Of a DNA stretch of 43,793 bases, positions 1 through 8,612 are shown piece after piece. Below the pieces are notes generated by a model, which saw only the letters and a list, made by a program, of their open reading frames with translations, had not been told where the DNA came from and did not search any database. The translations under genes and the position numbers were made by a program. The DNA is from Saprospiraceae bacterium. GTDB taxonomy: Bacteria > Bacteroidota > Bacteroidia > Chitinophagales > Saprospiraceae. The stretch lies in contig JABDMH010000104.1 in the NCBI GenBank assembly GCA_013001595.1, forward strand, positions 1-43,793, in the 5' to 3' direction. Each line of letters opens with the position of its first letter. The first letter of the stretch is position 1.

Positions 1-23
1 ATAACTTACCCGAGTGGTTTCGT

Positions 24-224
24 ATGAAGGACATTGACCAGTTGAAGTCAATGCTGATCAAAGTAACAATTGTTGTAATGGGAGTGTCTTTTACAGGGAG
101 AATTGTGACATGGGACGGTTCAACTGATTTGTTAGGTTATGGCATTGGTCTTGGAGTAGTAATTTTGGCGCTGAGCTATTTTTTGAATGTAAAGATTAAA
201 GAAAAAAAATCAGATGTGGAGTAG
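24..224 (+). CDS. Small two-helix membrane protein, unknown
   Basis: A 66-residue open frame starting with ATG. It has a short charged N-terminus, two predicted hydrophobic segments (about residues 10-24 and 35-53) and a lysine-rich C-terminal tail, so a small inner-membrane protein is likely. I do not recognise a family. It lies tail to tail with blh, so it is not part of that transcript. Only 23 bases of upstream sequence are visible, so its promoter and operon partners are unknown. The codon pattern and hydrophobic layout look real, but a chance frame cannot be excluded. Confidence 0.5.
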   Translation: MKDIDQLKSMLIKVTIVVMGVSFTGRIVTWDGSTDLLGYGIGLGVVILALSYFLNVKIKEKKSDVE

Positions 225-397
225 TCAAGAGTGGCAGTGCAAAATTCAAGACTGCCCAAAACAGGCTGAAGAAGAACCAACCTCCGTTGTGGAGTTCGAA
301 AAGGTAAATAGGGGTGAGGTAGAAATAGTGGTAGTCGATCTCCCAAGGAACAAGGCAAGCCGTTAAAAGAAGGAAGTCAGCAGGGGGAGGGATGGCG

Positions 398-1312
398 CTA
401 GGTTCGGAATACTTTATCGTAGAAGTTATCCATGACAAAGGCATGAGGAAGCGTGATGAGGGAGATTAGAATGAAGCCTAGGAGTGGATAACTAATGGGA
501 ATAATTCCGATGTAGGTTATGTAGATCAAACCAATCATGCCAGCATAACTGACCAGACTTAGTGGGAGAAGCATGGTAATAAATCCAAATAGGGTTAGCT
601 GTTTGCGTTTGGTTTTCAAATAATCGTACTCTTGACTCATAACTTTTAAAGAATGCAGGATCACGAAATAGAGGGTGAAGCCTACCAGAGTAGGAAAAAC
701 AAAGAATGTCAAGTGGATCAGTCCTAGCATATAGACTTCGCTACCAAAACGTTGTAAGTCGAATCTCTCCTTTGAATAGTAGTAGATGAGCAATCCTACA
801 GTAGACAGTAAGCTCAAACTAAAAAGGATTTTCTGAACTCTTATAGAGAATAAGACCATCAATGGTTGCATATCATCCGAGTTGGCGGACAAGGCGATGA
901 TCTCATGATGATTATAGACAATAAGGGCGGTCAACACTGTCATACCCCACATTAAGTAGAGGGTGCCATCCAGTATCTTATTCTTTCCGCCTATGTCTGC
1001 AAACTGTGACTGTCCGAAATGATAGGCTGATAGAACTAGAAATATGAAAAGACTGAAAGTGGGTTCGATGTACCATAAGAGAGCATACAAGGTCATGACC
1101 ATAAGATAGATACCCACAAACCTAGGAATTGAAGGCTTCTCATTGCCTTCGAGGAAGATGATGTGATCAATGGCGCCGTGAGGTATGCCAACAAGTGCGA
1201 TAAGGATAAAGCACACTACAAGCTGGGGAACCAGGTCCAAAGGATACAGGGCATTGACCAGAGACATGGTCACAAAGAAAACAGAAATATAAAGGAAGCC
1301 GATTTTCGTCAT
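398..1312 (-). CDS. blh: Beta-carotene 15,15'-dioxygenase, Brp/Blh family
   Basis: This 304-residue polytopic membrane protein is the usual length for Blh, the bacterial enzyme that splits beta-carotene into two retinals in the membrane. The histidines expected to bind the catalytic iron are visible: PHGAIDH (H45 and H50), AYHFGQSQ (H98), LHSLKVM (H220) and LPHAFVMD (H290). Hydrophobic segments run along the whole length. The gene is downstream of proteorhodopsin on the same strand with a 72-base gap, the classic arrangement in which Blh supplies the rhodopsin chromophore. The gap holds a terminator-like hairpin, so blh is probably expressed by partial read-through or at a lower level than the opsin. 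The ATG at 1312 is the first in frame and gives a full-length family member. The family call is firm; activity is inferred. Confidence 0.93.
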   Translation of the reverse strand: MTKIGFLYISVFFVTMSLVNALYPLDLVPQLVVCFILIALVGIPHGAIDHIIFLEGNEKPSIPRFVGIYLMVMTLYALLWYIEPTFSLFIFLVLSAYHFGQSQFADIGGKNKILDGTLYLMWGMTVLTALIVYNHHEIIALSANSDDMQPLMVLFSIRVQKILFSLSLLSTVGLLIYYYSKERFDLQRFGSEVYMLGLIHLTFFVFPTLVGFTLYFVILHSLKVMSQEYDYLKTKRKQLTLFGFITMLLPLSLVSYAGMIGLIYITYIGIIPISYPLLGFILISLITLPHAFVMDNFYDKVFRT

Positions 1313-1317
1313 GGGTG

Positions 1318-1362
1318 AAAAAAAGAGAAAGAGTTGGCCAAATGCATGATTCTCTTGGCCAA
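1318..1362 (-). terminator. Terminator-like hairpin between proteorhodopsin and blh
   Basis: A perfect 9-bp inverted repeat, GTTGGCCAA at 1332-1340 and TTGGCCAAC at 1354-1362, encloses a 13-base loop. Read on the minus strand it is followed at once by a pyrimidine tract (TCTTTCTCTTTTTT), as in an intrinsic terminator. On the plus strand no T-run follows, so it acts for the opsin transcript. It starts 22 bases after the proteorhodopsin stop and ends just before the blh start, so it may cut blh expression relative to the opsin. Termination efficiency is inference. Confidence 0.7.
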
Positions 1363-1384
1363 CCCTTAAATTCTTAGAAAGCTA

Positions 1385-2131
1385 TTACTGCGCTTTGGCA
1401 GTTGCAGTTGAGGTTATTGCAATGTTGTATACCACCAATCCAAAGCCAATCTTATTAATGGCATCTGCAATGTTGTAGAATAGATCTACATTAGAAGACT
1501 CCCATCCAAGACCAATGTTTAACCACCCACCTGGCATACACATGTAGCCAATTGGATAAATCGCCCATCCGACGAGTACAAACCATGCGAGCGTACGAAC
1601 ACCCCTCTCTACAACAGGGTTCCCGCTATTGGATGCAAGTTGGGCAACCTCTCCGAACCATGCAGTGTAAAGGATGTAGATGTAACCAATAGTTGAGATT
1701 ACTCCCCACATCACAGAGTGCGAAGTGCTTCCACCATCTGGGTTAAAGGCCTCACCTATGTATCCCGCCACAAGCATTAGTACTGAGGCAAGGATCAATT
1801 TCCATAAGAGACTCATTTTAGCTCCAGCTGCCTTGGTCAATAAGTAGAATTCAACACACATCAATGGCACAGTCAGTGTCCAATCGATGTAACGTAAGGC
1901 TGTTGGATTCTCTCCAGTAGCCATGTAATAGTCGCGCATGTAGAAATAATGCACAGCGGCAATACCGGTGATAAGACCTGAAACCAGGAGCGAGATTTTC
2001 CACTTTTCATCCACACTTCCTCTTTCAAAGAAGAAGAAGACGGAAGCAGCCATCATAGCCATGTAACCTGTGAAAAATGTAAATGCGATAGGATCATCTT
2101 TCGGAATTGCTAAAACGTCTAGTAAAAACAT
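1385..2131 (-). CDS. Proteorhodopsin, green-type light-driven proton pump
   Basis: A 248-residue seven-helix microbial rhodopsin. Helix C reads RYIDWTLTVPLMCVEFYLL and carries the proton-pump triad D83, T87 and E94 (equivalent to D97, T101 and E108 of green proteorhodopsin). M91 is at the colour-tuning position 105, which goes with green absorption in Bacteroidota. H61 matches the His that partners the acceptor Asp. The retinal Schiff-base lysine is K227 in DAINKIGFG. Aligning the ISTxxxxYILY stretch of helix E with bacteriorhodopsin puts G143 at the W138 position, which is Gly in xanthorhodopsin and Phe in green proteorhodopsin; glycine there opens a window for a carotenoid antenna. blh follows on the same strand. 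The sequence starts MFLLDVLAIP, with no long cleavable signal. Pump identity is firm; antenna binding is a hypothesis. Confidence 0.97.
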   Translation of the reverse strand: MFLLDVLAIPKDDPIAFTFFTGYMAMMAASVFFFFERGSVDEKWKISLLVSGLITGIAAVHYFYMRDYYMATGENPTALRYIDWTLTVPLMCVEFYLLTKAAGAKMSLLWKLILASVLMLVAGYIGEAFNPDGGSTSHSVMWGVISTIGYIYILYTAWFGEVAQLASNSGNPVVERGVRTLAWFVLVGWAIYPIGYMCMPGGWLNIGLGWESSNVDLFYNIADAINKIGFGLVVYNIAITSTATAKAQ

Positions 2132-2668
2132 AATTGTTCATTTAAATTAATAATCGTGGTTATCACAACTCAAAAAATCATGTTTGGTTTAATGAATTGT
2201 TAACAAAATTTACAAGATGAGTAATGTACGTATAACTTCAAAATATTTGGAAAGAACTTTAAACTAAAAGTATAAATTGATGTTTAACCTAGCTTACACA
2301 TTGTTCTTATCGTCGTTTGGCATTCTTGCAAGGCTTTAATTTAAATGCAAAATAATTGTTAGAAATACGGAAGAAAATGCTGCATGGTTATCAGATGAAC
2401 TAGGATCTCTCAACTACATCTTTATCTCATTTGACCTCAAGTAGAAACCAGCGTAGTGAATGAGGCAGCTGTCTTCAAAACCTGATCTTGAATGCAAGTA
2501 CAGGAATGACCGAAGGCATCTATACACCGGATCTGCAGATGATACTACAAGTGGGCAACCAGTTTGGAGAAGGCCTGAATGCAATACTGGATGCATCCAT
2601 CGTTCTTTTTAAACGCTTTTATTAGATAGATTCAATAATTATCAGTGTTGCTCAAAACAGAATCAAAT
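2132..2668. other. 537-bp spacer between divergent proteorhodopsin and GH43 genes
   Basis: The spacer is AT-rich near the opsin, where its promoter must lie. On the minus strand a TATTTTG box (around 2247-2253) resembles the Bacteroidota TAnnTTTG element, but I see no clear TTTG partner upstream, so I do not call a promoter. On the plus strand about 2461-2625 is open without a good start codon and encodes a plausible protein-like tail (containing TPDLQMILQVGNQFGEGLNA). It may be a remnant of a decayed gene, but this is weak. Confidence 0.4.
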
Positions 2669-3667
2669 ATGAACTTTTTGATAACTGTATTTATTGCCAT
2701 CATGCTTATGCTGTCGATGAATGTATCAGGGCAGAGAATACGTTTCAATAATCCAATTGCTGAGAAACGTGCAGATCCCTGGGTATACAAAACGGATGAT
2801 GGGATGTACTATTTAATTGCGACCGTTCCGGAATATGACCGAATAGTAATTCGAAAAGCTCCAACCATTAATGATTTAGGAGCAGCAAAGGAAAAAATAG
2901 TGTGGAATAAGCATGCAATTGGAAATTTAGCAGCAAATATCTGGGCGCCCGAATTGCATAAGATTGATGGTGTGTGGTACATCTATTTCGCAGCAGGTAC
3001 ATCGGAAGATGCCTTTGACATCAGAATGTGGGTGCTTTCAAATGGATCAGCAAGTGCGATGGAAGGAGAATGGAAAGAAGAAGGAAGAATTGTAACTAAA
3101 ATGGAATCGTTCTCACTCGATGCAACTGTATTCGAGCATAAAGGCAAACGCTATTTGCTTTGGGCTCAGAATGTATTTGAAGAGGGCCATGGAACCGGGT
3201 TGGTTCTCTCAGAGATGAAATCCCCCACTGAACTTATGGGACCTGAGGTCATCATTACCAAACCGGATTTCAACTGGGAAAAAGTTAAATATCACGTTAA
3301 TGAAGGACCAGCTGTACTTATGAAAAACGGGAAGATATTTGTTACGTATTCGGCAAGTGCGACAAATCATAATTACTGTGTGGGATTGCTCTGGATCGAC
3401 GAAAGCGAAGACATTCTTGATGTTTCCAATTGGCACAAATCTCCGGGACCGGTATTTTATACAAATGCTGATTTCATGCGTTTTGGCCCTGGACATAACT
3501 GTTTTACGACTTCTCAACATGGTGAAACAGTCATGATTTACCATGCTCGTGATTACAAGGAAATCCAAGGACACGAATTAGACGATCCCAACCGAGCTAC
3601 CCGTGCTCGTGCGGTGAAATGGACACCAAGCGGATTCCCCGATTTTATGCAAAAAATCGGCGATTAA
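2669..3667 (+). CDS. Secreted glycoside hydrolase family 43 (arabinosidase/xylosidase-like)
   Basis: Starting at the ATG at 2669, the 332-residue protein begins with a clear signal peptide ending near VSGQ. The upstream GTG at 2645 would add eight non-signal residues and is less likely. The five-bladed beta-propeller pattern of GH43 is visible: RADPWVY with the base D36, IWAPELHKIDGVWYIYF, SLDATVFE with the pKa-modulating D151, and NEGPAVL with the acid E212. GH43 enzymes remove arabinose or xylose from plant or algal polysaccharides; the exact substrate cannot be read. It has no linked SusC/D genes, so it looks like a stand-alone periplasmic or secreted enzyme. No partner is co-oriented within 470 bp downstream. 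Confidence 0.85.
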   Translation: MNFLITVFIAIMLMLSMNVSGQRIRFNNPIAEKRADPWVYKTDDGMYYLIATVPEYDRIVIRKAPTINDLGAAKEKIVWNKHAIGNLAANIWAPELHKIDGVWYIYFAAGTSEDAFDIRMWVLSNGSASAMEGEWKEEGRIVTKMESFSLDATVFEHKGKRYLLWAQNVFEEGHGTGLVLSEMKSPTELMGPEVIITKPDFNWEKVKYHVNEGPAVLMKNGKIFVTYSASATNHNYCVGLLWIDESEDILDVSNWHKSPGPVFYTNADFMRFGPGHNCFTTSQHGETVMIYHARDYKEIQGHELDDPNRATRARAVKWTPSGFPDFMQKIGD

Positions 3668-4144
3668 GCACGGATCTTACAATGAAAGATTCTCATGCAA
3701 GGACTTGTAGAAAAGGGCTCTGAACTGAAGACACCATGATAAGACGTTGTGTATACACCATCTTGTAATTGTCACGCTTTTGCACTCTTCGATCAAGCAT
3801 AGCCGAGACGGATAATGCCGAACGCGGTGCATATTCGGAACTGATACAGGGAGCCTAATTCATGAGGCAAGTTTGAAAAAAAGGAATGAAGCCTTATCGA
3901 GCGTTTCGCCAAATATACTGAGCAGCAGCTGACTGAAAAGAAAAATTTGCTGTTATTGTGATCTATTCGGAATCGGATGATGGCTATCTATTTGTGTATG
4001 GTTGTGATTTTAGATTGTCCTATCCTTATCATGACTCAAAGGCATTTAGGGGACAGACTTGGAAGTAGAAAAATAAGACGAAAGGGTGAGACCAAGTGGT
4101 CATCGAATGCTATCTGTTTTGATCAGTATTAAAAACGTAGAACA
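3668..4144. other. 477-bp spacer, no gene recognised
   Basis: No open frame of convincing length or composition was found between the GH43 and ACR3 genes. In particular there is no arsR-like regulator or arsenate reductase, which usually accompany acr3. The DNA has scattered stops in all frames and may be decayed sequence. Confidence 0.5.
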
Positions 4145-5212
4145 ATGAACGAAACGCGAAAAAAACTAAATTTTCTTGATCGCTATCTAACGCTATGGAT
4201 TTTCGCTGCCATGGCGGTAGGTGTCGGCTTGGGTTTCTTTTTTTCGGCAATTCCCGAATATGTGAATGGAATGAGCAGCGGTACGACCAATATCCCTATT
4301 GCTATCGGACTGATTTTAATGATGTACCCACCTTTGGCAAAAGTCAATTACAGACTATTACCCAAAGTATTCAAGAATGTAAAGATCCTCTTGATTTCGC
4401 TGCTTCTGAACTGGATTATTGGCCCTATTCTGATGTTCATCTTAGCCATTGCCTTTTTGAGGGATAATCCTGAATATATGGTCGGTCTAATTTTGATAGG
4501 ATTGGCAAGGTGTATTGCAATGGTTTTGGTATGGAATGACCTTGCCGAAGGAAGCAGCGAGTACGGAGCGGGCTTGGTTGCCTTAAACAGTATCTTTCAA
4601 GTTTTTGCATACAGTTTTTATGCGTGGATTTTCATCACGGTGCTACCGCCTATTTTCGGATTTGAAGGGGCAATCGTTGATATTTCCATAGTGACCATAG
4701 CCGAGAGTGTTGCCCTATATTTGGGTATTCCATTTTTGTTGGGACTTTTAAGTCGGATATTATTGGTGAGGTTAAAGGGAGAAGAATGGTACAGCACCAA
4801 ATTCATCCCAACCATTTCTCCGATGACCTTGATAGCTTTGCTTTTCACGATTCTCGTTATGTTTTCACTGAAAGGAGAATTGATCGTTGAAATACCAATG
4901 GATGTGGTCAGAATTGCGATTCCAATGCTTGTTTATTTTGCCCTCATGTTTTTCATTGGCTTTTTTGTCAGCAGAGCTTTGGGGGCTGAATACGATAAGA
5001 ACGCAGCCATATCATTTACCGCCGCAGGGAACAATTTTGAACTGGCGATAGCAGTAGCAATTGCCGTGTTCGGATTGAATTCAGGACAAGCATTTGCGGG
5101 GGTAATAGGACCTTTGGTGGAAGTACCTGCCCTTATTTTGCTCGTAAGAGTAGCTTTTTGGCTGAGACGGAAATACTATTCCACTCAACTTAGTCAAGCG
5201 ACTGGAAGATAA
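4145..5212 (+). CDS. acr3: ACR3-family arsenite efflux transporter
   Basis: A 355-residue protein with about ten hydrophobic segments, the normal size of ACR3 arsenite/H+ antiporters in the BART superfamily. The conserved cysteine needed for arsenite transport is C123 in [18 protein letters not shown]. The other signature, [17 protein letters not shown], contains the conserved glutamate E299. It would pump As(III) out across the inner membrane using the proton gradient. The ATG at 4145 follows a spacer without an obvious strong ribosome site. Unlike most ars loci there is no arsR, arsC or arsH next to it within the window, so regulation is unclear. The family call is strong; that the gene is expressed on its own is inferred. 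Confidence 0.92.
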   Translation: MNETRKKLNFLDRYLTLWIFAAMAVGVGLGFFFSAIPEYVNGMSSGTTNIPIAIGLILMMYPPLAKVNYRLLPKVFKNVKILLISLLLNWIIGPILMFILAIAFLRDNPEYMVGLILIGLARCIAMVLVWNDLAEGSSEYGAGLVALNSIFQVFAYSFYAWIFITVLPPIFGFEGAIVDISIVTIAESVALYLGIPFLLGLLSRILLVRLKGEEWYSTKFIPTISPMTLIALLFTILVMFSLKGELIVEIPMDVVRIAIPMLVYFALMFFIGFFVSRALGAEYDKNAAISFTAAGNNFELAIAVAIAVFGLNSGQAFAGVIGPLVEVPALILLVRVAFWLRRKYYSTQLSQATGR

Positions 5213-5342
5213 GTGTTTCACTGAGAATCAAATAGAAGATGGGAAAGAAACCTGCCTGCAATAAAGCATATCGGTCAAGTTCTTACGCGAGCAACTTGAA
5301 GGCATGCGGGAGTTAGACGCAATGTTATTGCGAAAATTTCTT

Positions 5343-5420
5343 GGGAAATGTAGTTTAAGTTTGCTCCGAAATCACTGGCACAGTTCGGCCCGAATAACAC
5401 GGTGAGAGACTACATTTCCC
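5343..5420. repeat. 12-bp inverted repeat with 54-base loop
   Basis: GGGAAATGTAGT at 5343-5354 is exactly complementary to ACTACATTTCCC at 5409-5420. The right arm is the start of the direct repeat shared with 8474-8572. The arms could be ends of a small decayed mobile element or an RNA structure. No transposase is seen. Confidence 0.55.
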
Positions 5421-5497
5421 TAGAACTGGTCTAAATATCTATCTTACGACTTCAAGGCTGTCATGTTACCCTAGGATACTGACGTTCGGGTTAATAT
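5402..5497 (+). repeat. Copy A of a diverged ~97-bp direct repeat flanking GH116
   Basis: This segment aligns with 8474-8572 in the same orientation at roughly four matches in five by eye. Shared blocks include ACTACAT, TCCCTA, CTAAATA, CTATCTTA, CTTCAAGGCTGTC, GATACTGA and GGGTTAA. The two copies bracket the GH116 gene. Confidence 0.7.
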
Positions 5498-5736
5498 ATG
5501 GGAATTCCTACTGACGCTACTACGCTTCGGTCAGTACGAGTTCAATCAGCACTGGTCCAACTGAAACTTGGTGCTAATATATGCTTAGTATTTGATCTTT
5601 ATCATCAGTATCGTCTGTATTTCAGCCTATTGTTCGTTACTTCAATATTCATTGGGGACGTTCAATATTTGTAATAACCGACGCAGACATACCCTTTGGG
5701 TGTATCGCATTTAGTCATGAATAACAAGAGTATACA

Positions 5737-8367
5737 ATGGCAAAAATGAATTCGATGAGACAAGACAGAAATATGATTATAATTTGGCTGATGTTAATCT
5801 TTATTTTGCCAGCCTATGCCGATGCCCAGCACGAGATGCTGAGTGAGAAAATAATGGTCTTGAGGAAGTATGACAGTGATCATCTTCACCGTATTGCAAT
5901 GCCAATTGGCGGTATTGGTACCGGAACAGTTTCTCTCGGAGGAATCGGAGAATTTAGAGACTGGGAGATCATGAATATTCCTGCCAAAAATTATAGTACG
6001 GTAACCACGGGCAATGATGCTCCATTTTTTTCTATCTACACCAAAAAAAAGAATGAAACACCAGAATCAAGGGCTCTTTTAGGCCCAATATATTATGCTG
6101 ATTTTCAACATTACGAAGGTCGATCTGTAAATCATCATGGATTGCCTCGGTTCAGAAACGCTACATTTGAGTCTACCTATCCATTTGGCATAGTAAACTT
6201 ATCAGATAGTACAATGCCCGTTAAGGTTAAAATGATTGGATATAATCCTTTTATACCTGGTAATGCGGATGCTTCGGGAATTCCAATTGCCATTATTAAA
6301 TATGAAGTTGAGAACACGAGCGATAATACCATTGACGTATCTATTTCAGGAAACATAAGGAATTTTATTGGCAAAGACGGCCGTGAGTTTACTACAAACT
6401 GGAAAGGTGATTACATTCCTACAGGTGCGAAGGAGAACAAAAATGAATACCGTTCTAATCATAAGTTTTCAGGAGTTTATATGTATTCAGATGGAGTTGA
6501 TAAAGAGTCTCCTGCATGGGGAACAATGGCACTTGCTACCCCGCTCGAAGAAAATAGAAAAATTACCTACAGAACCAGTTCAGTACAAAATGCATGGGGA
6601 AATGCTGTGCTTGATTTTTGGGATGATTTTAGTTCAGATGGTTTGTTAACTGAAAAAAAGGAGCTTATTGATCATGACCCTATGGCTTCTCTCGCTGTTT
6701 TAAAGGCTCTAAAAGCAGGAGAGAAAAAGACATTTACGTTTTATTTTACATGGCATTTTCCCAACCGATTTGCATGGTCAGATTCGAAAGTGGGTAATTA
6801 TTATACAACGCAATACACCGATGCATGGAATGTGGCGGAAAAAGAAATTGAGCGATTGCCAGCCCTGACGAAAAAAACACTTGATTTCGTAGATAGTTTT
6901 ATGAGTAGCAGCTATCCTAAAGTAATCAAAGAGGCTGCACTATTTAACCTCAGCACATTGCGCTCGCAAACTGTTTTTCGTACTGAAGATGGAAAAATGT
7001 TTGGATGGGAAGGAGTGATGGACAGATTTGGTTCCTGCATGGGTTCGTGTACGCACGTTTGGAATTATGAACAAGCCACAGCTTATCTGTTTAATGATTT
7101 GGCCAAAACTATGCGCGAGGTTGAATTTGCTTACACTACAAGAAAAAACGGACACATGGGATTTAGAACCAATCTTCCATTGGTTGAATCAGCTTCAGGT
7201 ATTGGTATAGCAGCGGCAGATGGACAAATGGGGACCATTATGAAATTTTACAGGGATTGGCAACTGTCAGGCGATTCCGTTTTTCTGACAAAACACTGGT
7301 CAAAAGTCAAAGCTGCGCTTTCATTTGCATGGATTGAAAATGGATGGGATGCCAATGCAGACGGAGTAATGGAGGGTGTGCAACACAATACGATGGATGT
7401 GGAGTATTTTGGACCTAATCCCCAAATGCAATTATGGTATCTAGGAGCATTAAGAGCGGGTGAAGAAATCGCCATCTATTTGAAAGATGAAGCTTTTGCA
7501 AAAAAATGCAGAACCCTTTTTGAAAGTGGTTCGAAGTGGACTGATAAGAACCTCTTTAATGGTGAATATTACATTCATAAAATCCAAACGCCCGAAAGCA
7601 AAGATAATATAGCCAAAGGCCTAATGGCGGGAATGGGAAGCAAACATATTGATAGTCCAGATTATCAGTTGGCATCAGGCTGTCTGGTTGATCAGTTGGT
7701 TGGACAGTATATGGCACATGTTTTAGGATTAGGTTATCTAGTAAAGGAAGAAAATGTTAAAACCACCTTACAGAGTATTTTGAAATATAATAAAAGAGAA
7801 GGTATGTTTGAGCATTTCAACAACATGCGCTCGTATGCAATGGGAGATGAGAAGGCGTTATTGATGGCCAGTTGGCCAAAAGGCGGTCGCCCCAAGATTC
7901 CATTCCCGTACTGGTCTGAGGTAATGACAGGATTTGAATATACAGCTGCAATTGGCATGTTATATGAGGGTATGCAGCAGGAGGGCCTTGAAATCATTAT
8001 GAACATCCGTGATCGCTACGACGGTAAAAAGAGAAATCCTTTTGATGAAGCAGAATGCGGTCACCACTACGCTCGTGCAATGGCCTCATGGGCAGGGATA
8101 ATTCAACAAAGCGGTTTTCATTATTCGGCTGTTGATAAAACCATAGGGTTTACAAATAAAGAAGGTAATTATTTTTGGTCGAATGGAAGTTCATGGGGGA
8201 TGTGTGAGATTTTAGAAGCAGAAAAGATTTATCATGTAACCTTTTCTGTTAAATATGGCAGGATAGAACTGGAATATTTGACTCTTGGAAGAGATATAGC
8301 AGAAGAACTTAGACAAAGTATAATCTTAAAAGAAAATGAAAGTGTAAAGTTAGAGTTAAGAAGGTGA
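5737..8367 (+). CDS. GH116 family beta-glucosidase / glucosylceramidase-like
   Basis: An 876-residue protein of the GH116 (GBA2-like) family. The N-terminal part carries the family signature MPIGGIGTGTVSLGGIGEFRDWEI (two blocks near residues 55-78). The C-terminal (alpha/alpha)6 domain holds GSCMGSCTHVWNYEQA (near 434-447), HNTMDVEYFGPNP (near 550-562) and FPYWSEVMTGFEYTAA. D554 in NTMD matches the TYD acid/base of the family. E425 in GWEG is my best candidate for the nucleophile, but this is an alignment by eye. An N-terminal hydrophobic stretch (about 13-27) ending YADAQ suggests a secreted or periplasmic enzyme; starts at 5737, 5746 or 5755 all keep it. GH116 members cleave beta-glucosides, beta-xylosides or glucosylceramide; the substrate here is unknown. 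The gene stands alone and is flanked by direct repeats. Confidence 0.88.
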   Translation: MAKMNSMRQDRNMIIIWLMLIFILPAYADAQHEMLSEKIMVLRKYDSDHLHRIAMPIGGIGTGTVSLGGIGEFRDWEIMNIPAKNYSTVTTGNDAPFFSIYTKKKNETPESRALLGPIYYADFQHYEGRSVNHHGLPRFRNATFESTYPFGIVNLSDSTMPVKVKMIGYNPFIPGNADASGIPIAIIKYEVENTSDNTIDVSISGNIRNFIGKDGREFTTNWKGDYIPTGAKENKNEYRSNHKFSGVYMYSDGVDKESPAWGTMALATPLEENRKITYRTSSVQNAWGNAVLDFWDDFSSDGLLTEKKELIDHDPMASLAVLKALKAGEKKTFTFYFTWHFPNRFAWSDSKVGNYYTTQYTDAWNVAEKEIERLPALTKKTLDFVDSFMSSSYPKVIKEAALFNLSTLRSQTVFRTEDGKMFGWEGVMDRFGSCMGSCTHVWNYEQATAYLFNDLAKTMREVEFAYTTRKNGHMGFRTNLPLVESASGIGIAAADGQMGTIMKFYRDWQLSGDSVFLTKHWSKVKAALSFAWIENGWDANADGVMEGVQHNTMDVEYFGPNPQMQLWYLGALRAGEEIAIYLKDEAFAKKCRTLFESGSKWTDKNLFNGEYYIHKIQTPESKDNIAKGLMAGMGSKHIDSPDYQLASGCLVDQLVGQYMAHVLGLGYLVKEENVKTTLQSILKYNKREGMFEHFNNMRSYAMGDEKALLMASWPKGGRPKIPFPYWSEVMTGFEYTAAIGMLYEGMQQEGLEIIMNIRDRYDGKKRNPFDEAECGHHYARAMASWAGIIQQSGFHYSAVDKTIGFTNKEGNYFWSNGSSWGMCEILEAEKIYHVTFSVKYGRIELEYLTLGRDIAEELRQSIILKENESVKLELRR

Positions 8368-8473
8368 TTGCAAATTTCATGTAGAGAATCTAAAAAACGC
8401 ACTACAACATATTGTATATCCTGCCTAGCATAATACCAGCCTGTTGCTTAATCTTGGCAGCTTTGAGACTTGT

Positions 8474-8572
8474 GTGAGACTACATATCCCTAATACTGGA
8501 CTAAATACCTATCTTAACGCCGGCTTCAAGGCTGTCGGGTTTCCCTGAGATACTGATGCTTGGGTTAACATT
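8474..8572 (+). repeat. Copy B of a diverged ~97-bp direct repeat flanking GH116
   Basis: Same orientation as 5402-5497, with small indels. It lies in the short spacer between the GH116 stop and the DUF3667 fragment. Repeats of this length on both sides of a gene can mediate loss or duplication by recombination, or may be remains of insertion. Confidence 0.7.
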
Positions 8573-8612
8573 TATTTGAATGAGCTGCAATTGACCAACG
8601 ACAAACAAGAAG

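Larger units (their letters stand above)
5213..5736. other. 524-bp spacer with repeats upstream of the GH116 gene
   Basis: No gene was seen. The spacer holds a 12-bp perfect inverted repeat (GGGAAATGTAGT at 5343-5354, ACTACATTTCCC at 5409-5420), one copy of a direct repeat that recurs downstream of the GH116 gene, and a smaller 7-bp inverted repeat (TACTGAC 5509-5515, GTCAGTA 5530-5536). The promoter for the GH116 gene should be in the last part but was not identified. Confidence 0.5.

Noticed and set aside
196-444. 82-residue hydrophobic minus-strand frame overlapping the end of blh
   Set aside because: It overlaps blh in another frame and shows no family pattern; hydrophobicity comes from shadowing.
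3209-3574. 121-residue minus-strand frame inside the GH43 gene
   Set aside because: Antisense shadow of a well-supported glycosidase; no domain.
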